The translations under genes and the position numbers were made by a program. 35,369 nt of DNA from Butyrivibrio sp. Its GTDB lineage: Bacteria > Bacillota > Clostridia > Lachnospirales > Lachnospiraceae. Under the pieces are notes generated by a model. The model did not search any database and was not told the DNA's origin. It saw only the letters and a program-made list of their open reading frames with translations. The DNA is taken from assembly GCA_024692165.1 (NCBI GenBank), contig JAILMY010000136.1:1-35369 (forward strand). Reading direction: 5' to 3'. Shown here one piece after another: positions 14,093-22,557 of this stretch (the first letter of the stretch is position 1; every line of letters begins with the position of its first letter).

Positions 14093-16156
14093 TTATATCC
14101 TCATCGCAACCTCGTAAGCTCTCCAGATAACTGTCCGAAGATTCCCCACTTCTTTGCAGTCCCCGACATAGTCCATGTTGCTCTCCCTCTCGTTTGGGGG
14201 CACAACAGGAGCCGGAATATATCCGGCACTGCTGATGACGCTGTCGCATTCTATTGTAAACTCCTTACCATCCTTGTCGGTGCAGACTATGCAGTCTTCC
14301 CACACCTCTTTCAGGGTGGATTCCAGATAGATCGGTACTTTATAAAGATCAAACCACTCTCTTAAGTATGAGCTGTTGGCAAGGCACACGCCCTTCTGGG
14401 CGATAATGTCATCCTTCATCTCAACGATCACAGGCTCTTTTTCCAAAAGGGCCAGCTCGTAGGCTATTTCGCACCCTGTAAGGCCTCCGCCCACAACTGC
14501 CACCTTCTGTCCCACTTCTTTTCCAAGAAGAAACTCCGTGGCCTCTATCATGAGGTCATGACCGGGAACAGAGCTAAGGATCCTGGGTTTGGCACCGGTG
14601 GCTATGATAATGTCACTCTTTCCGAACTGCTTAACATCCTTGACCTCGGTATTGTAATGGATCTCAATATCCAAAAGATCCATCTGCCTCCTGTACCAGG
14701 CGAGCAGTGCTCTCATGTTGCACTTATAGGACTCTGAGCTGGCTGCGATAAGGGTTCCTCCCAGCCTGTCGGTCTTCTCATAAATAACAGGTTCATGCCC
14801 TCTTAGCTTAAGAACTCTTGCAGTCTCCATTCCGCCGACTCCGCCGCCGATGATGATAACCTTCTCAGGACGTATGGCCGGTCTGATATGGTGCTTGTCC
14901 TTCTGCATTGTCTCAGGATTTATGGCACATCTTGCCAGATGAAGCGAATCATAAAGATCCTGATCATTGGGAACGCCCTTGTAATGGCACATATTAAAGC
15001 AGCCGTTGTGGCACTGAATGCAGGGTCTTATGTCATCCTCTTCATCATTCATGAGCTTGGTGATCCACTGCGGATCAGCCAAAAACTGCCTTGCAAAGCC
15101 TGCTCCGTCCAGAGTTCCGTCGGCGATGGAATCCGCCGCCACCTCAGGATTAAGTTTTCCGGCACATACCACGGGAATATCCACGTATTTCTTCAAATTC
15201 TGAACATCAGCCAGATTACAGTTCTCCGGCATATAAATTGGCGGATGAGCCCAGTACCAGGCATCATAGGTGCCGTTGTCGCAGTTTAGCATGTCATAGC
15301 CCGCATTCTGCAGGTACCTGGCAGCCTTTTTTGACTCTTCAAAATCTCTTCCGACTTCGTCGTAGTCCTCCCCCGGCATAGCTCCCTGTCTGAAGCCTCT
15401 GGTCTTGGATACAACACTGTAACGAAGAGACACCGGAAAATCTTTTCCGCAGGTCCTCTTGATTTCCTGAACTATCTCAACTGCAAAGCGGTATCTGTTC
15501 TCGAAGCTGCCGCCGTATTCATCCCGTCTTTTGTTGACATAGGGAAGGGTAAACTGGTCCAGAAGATATCCCTCGTGAACCGCATGGACCTCCACACCGT
15601 CCACTCCGGCATCCTGTAAAAGCTTCGCACACTTGCCAAAGCTGATCACGTATTCCCTGATTTCTTCCTTCGTCATCTCCCTTGATGGCACCTTGTCTGA
15701 CCATCTGTTGGGAGCTTCACTGGCTGATGCCGTGATCTTGTCCAGATCCATGAAGGGCTTGGATAGTACCCTAAGGGTCTTATTGGTATATAGGGTCTCC
15801 ATCATGGGACTTATGGTAAAAGACCTGCCGAAGCCCGCCGTGAGCTGCACAAAGAGTTTCGCTCCTGTCCTGTGAAACTCCGGCATCCATTTTGCCAGAT
15901 CCTGATACATTTTCTTGTTCTTATGAAGCCACTGCCCAAACATTGGGTTATAAACAGGCTGGCAACCGGGAAGAATAAGGCCCACGTTATTTTTGGCCAC
16001 TTCCAGAATGAAGTCTGCGCCGGCCTTGTCAAAGTGATTCCTTTCCATCCAGCCAAAAAGATCTGTTCCACCCATGGAAGTCATGACAATCCTGTTTTTT
16101 ATGGTAAGATTGCCGATTTTCCACGGTGTAAATAAAGGCTCAAAAACTTTATCCAT
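14093..16156 (-). CDS. Fe-S flavoenzyme of the 2-enoate reductase/2,4-dienoyl-CoA reductase family
   Basis: 687 residues in three parts. Residues 1-about 370 are an old-yellow-enzyme-type FMN TIM barrel (FEPLFTPWKIGNLTIKNRI start; HAVHEGYLLDQF substrate/FMN segment; YGGSFENRYRF; GFARQFLADP). The 4Fe-4S site C-x2-C-x3-C-x11-C is at about 375-400 (CIQCHNGCFNMC, later ARCAINPE). From about 435 a pyridine-nucleotide-disulphide fold holds FAD and NAD(P)H motifs (IIIGGGVGGMETARVL, VAVVGGGLTGCEIA). Such enzymes reduce C=C bonds of enoates, dienoyl-CoA or steroid-like substrates (FadH, enoate reductase, BaiCD/BaiH relatives) in anaerobes. Length and order are normal. CAGGAGCAGAA precedes ATG 16156. 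The substrate is unknown; unsaturated fatty acid or plant phenolic acid reduction are options. Confidence 0.92.
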   Translation of the reverse strand: MDKVFEPLFTPWKIGNLTIKNRIVMTSMGGTDLFGWMERNHFDKAGADFILEVAKNNVGLILPGCQPVYNPMFGQWLHKNKKMYQDLAKWMPEFHRTGAKLFVQLTAGFGRSFTISPMMETLYTNKTLRVLSKPFMDLDKITASASEAPNRWSDKVPSREMTKEEIREYVISFGKCAKLLQDAGVDGVEVHAVHEGYLLDQFTLPYVNKRRDEYGGSFENRYRFAVEIVQEIKRTCGKDFPVSLRYSVVSKTRGFRQGAMPGEDYDEVGRDFEESKKAARYLQNAGYDMLNCDNGTYDAWYWAHPPIYMPENCNLADVQNLKKYVDIPVVCAGKLNPEVAADSIADGTLDGAGFARQFLADPQWITKLMNDEEDDIRPCIQCHNGCFNMCHYKGVPNDQDLYDSLHLARCAINPETMQKDKHHIRPAIRPEKVIIIGGGVGGMETARVLKLRGHEPVIYEKTDRLGGTLIAASSESYKCNMRALLAWYRRQMDLLDIEIHYNTEVKDVKQFGKSDIIIATGAKPRILSSVPGHDLMIEATEFLLGKEVGQKVAVVGGGLTGCEIAYELALLEKEPVIVEMKDDIIAQKGVCLANSSYLREWFDLYKVPIYLESTLKEVWEDCIVCTDKDGKEFTIECDSVISSAGYIPAPVVPPNERESNMDYVGDCKEVGNLRTVIWRAYEVAMRI

Positions 16157-16225
16157 TTCTGCTCCTGAATATCAAAGTTAATTAATTCACACTATTTCTA
16201 TTTTACATCATAATCCTCTTTAATA

Positions 16226-17056
16226 TCAGAGGGATTTGATATATTCTTCTCCTGCCGCGCGGCCAAGCTGATATACACGCTCAAGCTCCGCCGGATCCTT
16301 CTCGATGGGACTTATATTAAGAGGTGCCTTTGGGCGAATGACCTTAATTTCTCCCTTAAGCTCTTTTTCCCTTATGTATCTCTTTTCCTCGTTGTACATG
16401 AAATGCCTGCGTTCAAGGCACTTTATCATCTCAGGGTATTTGCGCAGAGTCATCCTTACAAGAGGCATGAATTTCTGGGGTGATTTGACATAGTCTACAG
16501 GCTGGGTCTCGATAACAAGAATGTCGTCGTAGCCCTTATCCTCCATGAATTTCAGCGGAATGGAATCTGAAGAGCCGCCGTCCAGATAAACGCCGCCGTC
16601 AATCTCCACAGGTCTTGAAACTATTGGCATTGAAGCAGAAGCCCTGATCCACTCTATATCCTCTTTTTTGCCATCGGTGCATTTGTGATATACGGCCTTG
16701 CCGGTTTTGGCATCGGTAGCCACGCAGTAAAACTCCATGGGATTAGCTTCAAAGGCCTCTATATCCCACTTATCCAGCTTATAGGGAAGCTCATCGTAGC
16801 AAAATTGTACGTTGTAGATGTCCCCTGTGGTCAAAAGGGACCGGATACTGTGATAGCGCTTGTCAGTGCAGTATTTTCTGTTATATCTGAATGCCCTTCC
16901 GATCTGATGGGACTTAATGTTTATTCCAAAGGTTGCCCCTGCGGACACACCTATTGCTCCGTCAAAAGAAATATCGTTCTCCATAAGGACGTCGATAACG
17001 CCACAGGTGAACATTCCCCGCATGGCTCCGCCCTCCATAACAAGCCCTTTTTTCAT
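16226..17056 (-). CDS. Patatin-like phospholipase family protein
   Basis: 276 residues. The patatin oxyanion motif EGGAMRGMFTCG is at 8-19, the nucleophile GVSAG at 36-40 (Ser 38), and the catalytic acid in the DGG motif at 159-161 (LDGGSSDSIPL). Together these give the Ser-Asp dyad of the patatin/RssA/YjjU branch. Members hydrolyse acyl chains from phospholipids or related esters in the cytoplasm. The length (about 280) matches the YjjU-like group. GAGAGGAAAGACTT lies before ATG 17056. It is followed by a 69 bp gap and the enoate-reductase gene on the same strand, so the two may be co-transcribed; a lipid-related link is possible but unproven. Confidence 0.92.
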   Translation of the reverse strand: MKKGLVMEGGAMRGMFTCGVIDVLMENDISFDGAIGVSAGATFGINIKSHQIGRAFRYNRKYCTDKRYHSIRSLLTTGDIYNVQFCYDELPYKLDKWDIEAFEANPMEFYCVATDAKTGKAVYHKCTDGKKEDIEWIRASASMPIVSRPVEIDGGVYLDGGSSDSIPLKFMEDKGYDDILVIETQPVDYVKSPQKFMPLVRMTLRKYPEMIKCLERRHFMYNEEKRYIREKELKGEIKVIRPKAPLNISPIEKDPAELERVYQLGRAAGEEYIKSL

Positions 17057-17116
17057 AAGTCTTTCCTCTCAGGTATTTTTTCAAATGCACTGAGCTATCA
17101 GCGCACAAACATAAAA

Positions 17117-17142
17117 AGGAGTAGCCAAACTCAGCTACTCCT
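17117..17142 (-). terminator. Intrinsic terminator of the membrane EAL gene
   Basis: AGGAGTAGC/GCTACTCCT (17117-17125 with 17134-17142), 9 bp perfect, followed on the minus strand by TTTTTATG. It lies about 35 bp past the stop of the gene at 17177. Confidence 0.87.
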
Positions 17143-17176
17143 CTAATAATACCTATCCATTGCTTACAATGTAAAG

Positions 17177-19069
17177 CTATTTACTATAGATTTTGACAAA
17201 TTCTTCCATAGGGATCGGTCTTGAAAAATGATATCCCTGCAGGAATGTAACTCCTATATCAGTCATGCTCTTTGCCATCTGCTCATTTTCAATTCCCTCC
17301 GCAGTAATGGAAAAACCCAGCTTTTGAAGTGTCTCAACAACATTTGGAATAAGCACATCCGGCTTGCTGCAATAATCCCAGACTATGCTCATATCCAGCT
17401 TGATATTTATGAAAGGACACTTTTTTAACCTGGCAATATTGGAATAGCCCTTGCCGTAGTCATCCAGGGCAAAAGAGAAGCCCTTCGCCATAAGGGACTC
17501 CATCTGTTTCATGAGCAGAGCCTCATCTACCATAGCCTCTTCAGTTATCTCAAGATGTATGGATTCGGGCTTTATATGGTATTCCTTGATATAAGAAACC
17601 AGCCTGTCGGCAATATCCGAGCGCATGAACTGTATGGGTGAAAGGTTAACGTTTATCCATGAAAGTCCCATGGCATCAACATTGGTATCCCTGATAAATT
17701 TGCAGGTCTTTTCAAATACTATATTCCCCAGCTGGTTTATCATGCCATTTTTTTCCGCAATGGGAATAAAAAGATCCGGCCGGATTATATTTCCGTTAAT
17801 ATCAACAAGCCTGGCCAGGGCTTCTGCCCCCTCAAGCTTCCCGGATTTTGAATTGATGATTGGCTGCAGGAAAACCTTTACCTGGTCATGTTCAATGGAA
17901 TACTTGAGAATCTTTTTGATCTCGCTCGTCTCAGTGATCTTTATCTGTTCATCACTGCTCATAACGATAAGCTCATCTCCGTCTGACTTGGCCGCACTGT
18001 CATATCCACTGCTCAGAATGCTAATGACATTTTCTAAAGAAATCCGCCTGTCTCCAAAGTGAATTATAGCGCCGCGGACATCCAGATAAAGCTCTGCATC
18101 ATCAGTATTCCATCTATGCTTGAATATCTCTTTTATAGAGCTGTAGATGCTTACATAGTCAAAATCATTTTCACTTAGGATAGAGAATCTGCCGTCCCTA
18201 TCATAGAAAATCATTACATTTTTAAAGGTTTCTTCCAGATAGCTTCCGATAAGATCTATTCCCTGATTCATCTGTCTTGCGCCGTAAAGATCCCTTAAAT
18301 CAAAATAATTATCTATCACCAGTTCAAGGACGGTAAACTTTTTCTTGTTATTTATCTCCCCGATATACTCCCTCAGGGCTCTGCTATTGAATATCCAGGT
18401 TCTCGGCTCCAAAAAGAAATCCGGATTAACGAAGGAAAGATAAATGACTATAAGGGCCAGCAGACAGAAGGTATCCATAAGAAGATACTTTGGAAAAGCA
18501 TATCTTACAAAAATACCAATGAGCAAAATAGCGTTATACCAGATAACACTGACGAATTCCCGTCTTCTCCTTACTTTTACACGGTGCTTTAATATCAGGA
18601 TAAATGCGCCGGTCATATAGGCCACAAACAGCGTGTATAACAGATTATACAGCTTTCCTGAATGATAGCCTGTTCCGTCTATGTAAAAGAACCAGTAAGT
18701 CCAGGGCGTACTTATAACAACCAGTGACAAAATAATCGCAGGAATATGCGAAATCATGCACTTTAGAGGATCAGTACTGGCAGATGATTTTAGAATAGTT
18801 GCAGTAAACAGGAAAAACATGAAAGCCCGGAAGAAAAAGGTCACAAAATAGGCCTCATTAAGAAGATATATAAGCCATATCGGTAAAATCTCATAGTTAA
18901 TACAAGCCCATGTAGAAACAATATCAGTCGCCATAACAACGAATTCAATCGCCACCAGCTTAACGAAGTATCTATTTATGCTTATAGGGATTCTCGGAAG
19001 CCCATAGTAATAGCCCATGAATACGACTAATACCAGTAGGGTTGGAATCACATAATTAAAGTTCCACAT
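17177..19069 (-). CDS. Integral-membrane c-di-GMP protein: TM region - degenerate GGDEF - EAL
   Basis: 630 residues. The first about 210 residues hold around seven hydrophobic helices forming a membrane sensory module. Residues about 225-370 are a GGDEF-like fold without the signature (the place of GGDEF reads LSEND), so no cyclase activity is expected. Residues about 385-630 are an EAL domain with GAEALARL (near 414), NVNLSP, HLEITEE, LDDYGKGYSN, the KLD lysine, TAEGIE and FLQGYHFSRPIP. All catalytic residues are present, so it should hydrolyse c-di-GMP at the membrane. AGAGGCCTTT precedes ATG 19069. It is monocistronic with its own terminator and divergent from the aldo/keto reductase gene. 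It is distinct in architecture from the soluble EAL protein at 6338-8803. Confidence 0.92.
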   Translation of the reverse strand: MWNFNYVIPTLLVLVVFMGYYYGLPRIPISINRYFVKLVAIEFVVMATDIVSTWACINYEILPIWLIYLLNEAYFVTFFFRAFMFFLFTATILKSSASTDPLKCMISHIPAIILSLVVISTPWTYWFFYIDGTGYHSGKLYNLLYTLFVAYMTGAFILILKHRVKVRRRREFVSVIWYNAILLIGIFVRYAFPKYLLMDTFCLLALIVIYLSFVNPDFFLEPRTWIFNSRALREYIGEINNKKKFTVLELVIDNYFDLRDLYGARQMNQGIDLIGSYLEETFKNVMIFYDRDGRFSILSENDFDYVSIYSSIKEIFKHRWNTDDAELYLDVRGAIIHFGDRRISLENVISILSSGYDSAAKSDGDELIVMSSDEQIKITETSEIKKILKYSIEHDQVKVFLQPIINSKSGKLEGAEALARLVDINGNIIRPDLFIPIAEKNGMINQLGNIVFEKTCKFIRDTNVDAMGLSWINVNLSPIQFMRSDIADRLVSYIKEYHIKPESIHLEITEEAMVDEALLMKQMESLMAKGFSFALDDYGKGYSNIARLKKCPFINIKLDMSIVWDYCSKPDVLIPNVVETLQKLGFSITAEGIENEQMAKSMTDIGVTFLQGYHFSRPIPMEEFVKIYSK

Positions 19070-19217
19070 AAAGGCCTCTAGTCAAAAAATAGCGCAATAA
19101 TGTATATTAATTTACTCTATTATCATATAATAATCACAAGCATAATTGTTATCTTTTAGAAATATATAATAATTGTTTATATGAGGTTAATTATTGGTCG
19201 GAAAAAGAAATTACGAA

Positions 19218-19246
19218 TTGACAAAAACTACAAAAAACAGTATAAA
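19218..19246 (+). promoter_or_regulatory. Consensus promoter of the aldo/keto reductase gene
   Basis: TTGACA (19218-19223), a 17 bp spacer and TATAAA (19241-19246) form a near-perfect sigma-70 promoter about 60 bp upstream of the GTG start. Confidence 0.8.
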
Positions 19247-19257
19247 TATTTTATTCA

Positions 19258-19269
19258 ATTCAATTGAAT
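19258..19269. promoter_or_regulatory. Palindrome overlapping the transcription start of the aldo/keto reductase gene
   Basis: ATTCAATTGAAT is a perfect 12 bp palindrome located 12 bp after the -10 box, overlapping or just past the expected start site. It is a plausible repressor site; the partner is unknown. Confidence 0.4.
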
Positions 19270-19306
19270 ACCATGTATAATTATGCGTAGTTTAAGGAGG
19301 TTTCAG

Positions 19307-20491
19307 GTGGAGTATAGAAATAATAAAAATGGGGAGCAAATATCAATCCTTGGTTATGGCTGTATGCGTTTTACCACAAACGGCAGAGGCATAGATGTTC
19401 CCAAAGCTGAAAAAGAAATAATGGCTGCCTATAACATGGGTGTAAACTATTATGACACTGCCTATGTTTACCCCGGAAGTGAGGCTGCTCTGGGGGAGAT
19501 TTTAGAGAAAAACGGCATCAGAGAGAAGGTAAACATAGCAACAAAGCTTCCTCAATATCTGGTAGGAAGCAGAACTGCCCTGGACAGATATTTTGACGAG
19601 GAGCTTAAAAGGCTTCGCACGACTTATGTGGACTACTATCTCATGCACCACATGACTGCCATGAATCAGTGGACCAAGCTGGAAGCTCTCGGTGTTAAGG
19701 ACTGGATCGAGGAAAAGAAAAAGAGCGGTCAGATCAGAAATATAGGTTTTTCATATCACGGAAATACTGAGGATTTCATCGGTATCCTGGACGCCTACGA
19801 CTGGGATTTCTGCCAGATTCAGTACAACTACGTGGATGAACACACTCAGGCCGGCAGAAAGGGTCTTGAACACGCAGCAAAGAAGGGCATTCCTGTAATT
19901 ATCATGGAGCCTCTTCGCGGCGGCAAACTGGTAAATCTTCTTCCTTCAAAGGCAAAAGAACTTATCGCTGCCCAGCCAAATGGCTATACCCCTGCTGAGT
20001 ACGGTCTTCGCTGGCTTTGGAATCAGCCTGAGGTTACCTGCGTTCTCTCGGGAATGAATTCCACTGTCATGGTTGAGGAAAACTGCCGTATTGCTTCAGA
20101 TGCCAAGGCAGGTTCCTTCACACCAGAGGATTTTGCTGTTATAGAGCAGGTAAAAAAGATCATCTCCGAGTCTGAGCTTGTTGGCTGCACAGGCTGCAGA
20201 TACTGCATGCCGTGTCCTAAGGGCGTGGACATTCCTGCCCTCTTCAGGAGTTACAACATGACAGCTGTTGATGGTAAGCGCAATGCCCGCTTCGAATACG
20301 CCCAGAGCGTTGGACTTCGTTTGGAGCCGGCTTTCGCCACCCAGTGTATTGAATGCGGCAAATGTGAACAGCACTGTCCTCAGAACATTCCAATCCGCCA
20401 GAAGCTCAAAGAGGCCGACAAAGCCATCAGACCTCTTCCCTACAAGGTCGGCATAAATGTGGTAAGGAAGTTCATGTTAAGAAATAAATAA
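19307..20491 (+). CDS. Aldo/keto reductase with C-terminal bis-4Fe-4S ferredoxin domain
   Basis: 394 residues from GTG 19307. The track's ATG at 19283 is rejected because the RBS TTTAAGGAGG lies inside that extension and because family members begin (M/V)EYRxNKxGxxIS. The AKR barrel (about 1-280) shows YGCMRFT, the tetrad-type residues in YDTAYVYPG (Asp, Tyr), ATKLP (Lys) and YYLMHHM (His), and GFSYHG and IMEPLRGGKL. The tail has two ferredoxin motifs, CTGCRYCMPCPKG and CIECGKCEQHCPQ. Ferredoxin-tailed AKRs are common in anaerobic clostridia and are thought to couple carbonyl reduction to ferredoxin or flavin-linked electron flow; the substrate is unknown. It has its own promoter and terminator, so it is monocistronic. 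Confidence 0.93.
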   Translation: MEYRNNKNGEQISILGYGCMRFTTNGRGIDVPKAEKEIMAAYNMGVNYYDTAYVYPGSEAALGEILEKNGIREKVNIATKLPQYLVGSRTALDRYFDEELKRLRTTYVDYYLMHHMTAMNQWTKLEALGVKDWIEEKKKSGQIRNIGFSYHGNTEDFIGILDAYDWDFCQIQYNYVDEHTQAGRKGLEHAAKKGIPVIIMEPLRGGKLVNLLPSKAKELIAAQPNGYTPAEYGLRWLWNQPEVTCVLSGMNSTVMVEENCRIASDAKAGSFTPEDFAVIEQVKKIISESELVGCTGCRYCMPCPKGVDIPALFRSYNMTAVDGKRNARFEYAQSVGLRLEPAFATQCIECGKCEQHCPQNIPIRQKLKEADKAIRPLPYKVGINVVRKFMLRNK

Positions 20492-20503
20492 TATGCAGAA
20501 CAA

Positions 20504-20543
20504 AGGGATATGACGATTTTCCAAAACGAATCGTCATATCCCT
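20504..20543 (+). terminator. Intrinsic terminator of the aldo/keto reductase gene
   Basis: A 15 bp perfect stem, AGGGATATGACGATT with AATCGTCATATCCCT (20504-20518/20529-20543), followed by ATATTTTTGC. It separates convergent genes and may also stop minus-strand transcription of the aminotransferase. Confidence 0.9.
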
Positions 20544-20556
20544 ATATTTTTGCTTA

Positions 20557-21846
20557 TTACTCTGCGTTTTCAAGCATCTTTTTGATGGCGCTGATACGAA
20601 CGCAGACGGTGAAAATATCCATGGCAGTGCGAAGATCTGCCAGTGAAGGGAAGGTAGGTGCAATACGAATATTTGCATCGTGGGGATCCTTCTTGTAAGG
20701 ATAGGTTGCTCCGGCTCCTGTCATGGTTACACCGGCTTTTTTAGCCCGGGCAACAACATCCTTGGCACAACCATCCGGTGCATTAAAGCTGATGAAGTAA
20801 CCTCCCTTTGGCTTGGTCCACTCGCCAATTCCGCATGGGGTGAGGTCTCTGTCTAAGATTTCAAGAACTGCTTCAAATTTAGGTCTTATAATATCAGCAT
20901 GCTTTCTCATGTGAGCCTTCATGCCATTAATATCCTTAAAGAATCTTACATGACGCAGCTGGTTAACCTTATCATGACCGATGGTCTGGTTTGTAAGCTG
21001 TGCTGTAATGTCATCCAGGTTGTTAAGTGAAGTAGCAAGAGCTGCAATTCCGCTTCCGGGGAATGTGATCTTGGAAGTAGAAGCAAATTTGTAAACCATA
21101 TCAGGGTTTCCTGCCTTCTTACACTCAGCAAGGATCTCGATAAGATAATCCTGATCATCATCGTAAAGATGGTGGATTCCGTAGGCATTATCCCAGAAAA
21201 TACGGAAGTCCTTGGCTGCAGGCTTAAGTCTTGCAAATCTTCTTACAGTTTCGTCAGAATATGAGTACCCTTGAGGGTTTGAATACTTAGGAACACACCA
21301 GATACCCTTTATGGAATCATCAGTAGAAACAAGAGCCTCTACCTGATCCATATCAGGACCTTCCGGAGTCATGTCCACATTTATCATTTCAATTCCGAAG
21401 TATTCCGTAATGGCAAAGTGCCTGTCGTATCCGGGAACAGGGCAAAGGAACTTGACCTTATCCAGTTTACACCAGGGAGTGTTGCCCATGATACCATGAG
21501 TGTATGCACGTGAAACTGTATCATACATAACATTAAGAGAGGAGTTACCGTAGATAATGATGTTCTCAGGCTTATTTTCCATCATAGCGCCAATGAGAAC
21601 CTTTGCCTCATCAATACCTGTCAGAACGCCATAGTTACGACAGTCTGTTCCATCTTCACAGGAAAGATCAGCCTCAGAGTTAAGTGCATCCATAAGTCCC
21701 ATGGAAAGATCAAGCTGTTCGATACAAGGCTTTCCTCTTGACATATTAAGACTAAGACTCATTTCCTGGTACTTCTTGTACTCAGCTTTGAGCTTTACCA
21801 GTTCTTCGTTAAGCTCCTGCTTGTTCATTTCTACGTATTTCTTCAT
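20557..21846 (-). CDS. PLP-dependent class I/II aminotransferase (MocR/AspT-type aspartate aminotransferase group)
   Basis: 429 residues from ATG 21846, preferred over 21894 because GTGAGGAGATTTTT lies directly before it. The SLNMSRGKPCIEQLDLS segment near 30-47 and the long insert-rich sequence match the Aminotran_MocR-type family (about 425-430 residues) often annotated as aspartate aminotransferase. The PLP lysine is in STSKITFPGSG (about 257). YGVLTGIDEAK, GNSSLNVMYD and the Asn-Ala-Tyr of FWDNAYGIHHL supply cofactor contacts. It is expected to transfer amino groups between aspartate (or another amino acid) and 2-oxoglutarate in the cytoplasm. It is followed by the convergent AKR terminator and preceded by a gap with the terminator of the histidine phosphatase gene, so it is probably transcribed alone. 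Confidence 0.88.
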   Translation of the reverse strand: MKKYVEMNKQELNEELVKLKAEYKKYQEMSLSLNMSRGKPCIEQLDLSMGLMDALNSEADLSCEDGTDCRNYGVLTGIDEAKVLIGAMMENKPENIIIYGNSSLNVMYDTVSRAYTHGIMGNTPWCKLDKVKFLCPVPGYDRHFAITEYFGIEMINVDMTPEGPDMDQVEALVSTDDSIKGIWCVPKYSNPQGYSYSDETVRRFARLKPAAKDFRIFWDNAYGIHHLYDDDQDYLIEILAECKKAGNPDMVYKFASTSKITFPGSGIAALATSLNNLDDITAQLTNQTIGHDKVNQLRHVRFFKDINGMKAHMRKHADIIRPKFEAVLEILDRDLTPCGIGEWTKPKGGYFISFNAPDGCAKDVVARAKKAGVTMTGAGATYPYKKDPHDANIRIAPTFPSLADLRTAMDIFTVCVRISAIKKMLENAE

Positions 21847-21927
21847 AAAAATCTCCTCACGTAACAGATTGTATACAAAAATACATTTATTCAATCTTAC
21901 AACGTCGCAGTTAATTTTTCAATAAAA

Positions 21928-21957
21928 AAGTTGCAACACATTAAAGTGCTGCAACTT
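21928..21957 (-). terminator. Intrinsic terminator at the end of the prkC-rsgA block
   Basis: AAGTTGCA/TGCAACTT (21928-21935 with 21950-21957), extended by ACAC/GTG pairing, followed on the minus strand by TTTTTTATT. It lies just past the histidine phosphatase stop at 21964. Confidence 0.85.
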
Positions 21958-21963
21958 ATATTT

Positions 21964-22539
21964 TCAACGTATGCTGTCAATTGTCCTGTGCTGTCCGTTT
22001 ATGGACTCATAAATGCGGATTTCACAGTTCTTTGGTCTTGGTCTCCAGATGTAGCCCCTCTTTGCATCCTCAAGATAGCCCCTGATCACTCTGATGATTC
22101 CTCCATGACACGCCACCAGCACGTTTTCATAGTTCTCTTTTTCAAGCTCCCGGAAAAAAGACTGAACTCTCTCGATCATCTGGGCAGTAGTCTCTACGGT
22201 TCTGGGTGCGGGAAAGATCTCCGGAATTGCCCAGTAAAGCGACATAGGAATTCCCACTCCGCAGTAAGGCTTCATCTCATATTTTCCAAATTCCGCCTCG
22301 ATAATCCGCTCGTCGGTTATCACCCTGTCCATAGGGACATTTCCTATTATTGATGCGGTCTCCACTGCTCTTGACAAAGGGCTTGAGTACACCGCATCAA
22401 ACTTAATGTCTCCGATCTTTTCTCTGGCGGCACGAGCCTGCTCTCTTCCTGTGTCATTAAGAGGATAGTCGCTTCTGCCCTGCATCAGCTTTTTAGCATT
22501 AAGATCTGTCTGTCCGTGTCTTGTTACGTATATCTTCAT
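21964..22539 (-). CDS. Histidine phosphatase family protein (phosphoglycerate mutase-like)
   Basis: 191 residues. The RHG catalytic motif TRHGQTDLN at 6-14 (phospho-acceptor His 8), the conserved SSPLSRAVETA at 56-66, and the second histidine in VACHGGIIRV define a 2H-phosphatase of the cobC/GpmB type. It dephosphorylates a small phospho-substrate; which one is not evident. A start codon with AAGGTGAGACAACT precedes it. It sits 18 bp after rsgA, in the position where many Firmicutes carry rpe and thiN, and is probably the last gene of the operon, since a terminator follows. Confidence 0.88.
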   Translation of the reverse strand: MKIYVTRHGQTDLNAKKLMQGRSDYPLNDTGREQARAAREKIGDIKFDAVYSSPLSRAVETASIIGNVPMDRVITDERIIEAEFGKYEMKPYCGVGIPMSLYWAIPEIFPAPRTVETTAQMIERVQSFFRELEKENYENVLVACHGGIIRVIRGYLEDAKRGYIWRPRPKNCEIRIYESINGQHRTIDSIR

Positions 22540-22557
22540 AGTTGTCTCACCTTACGA

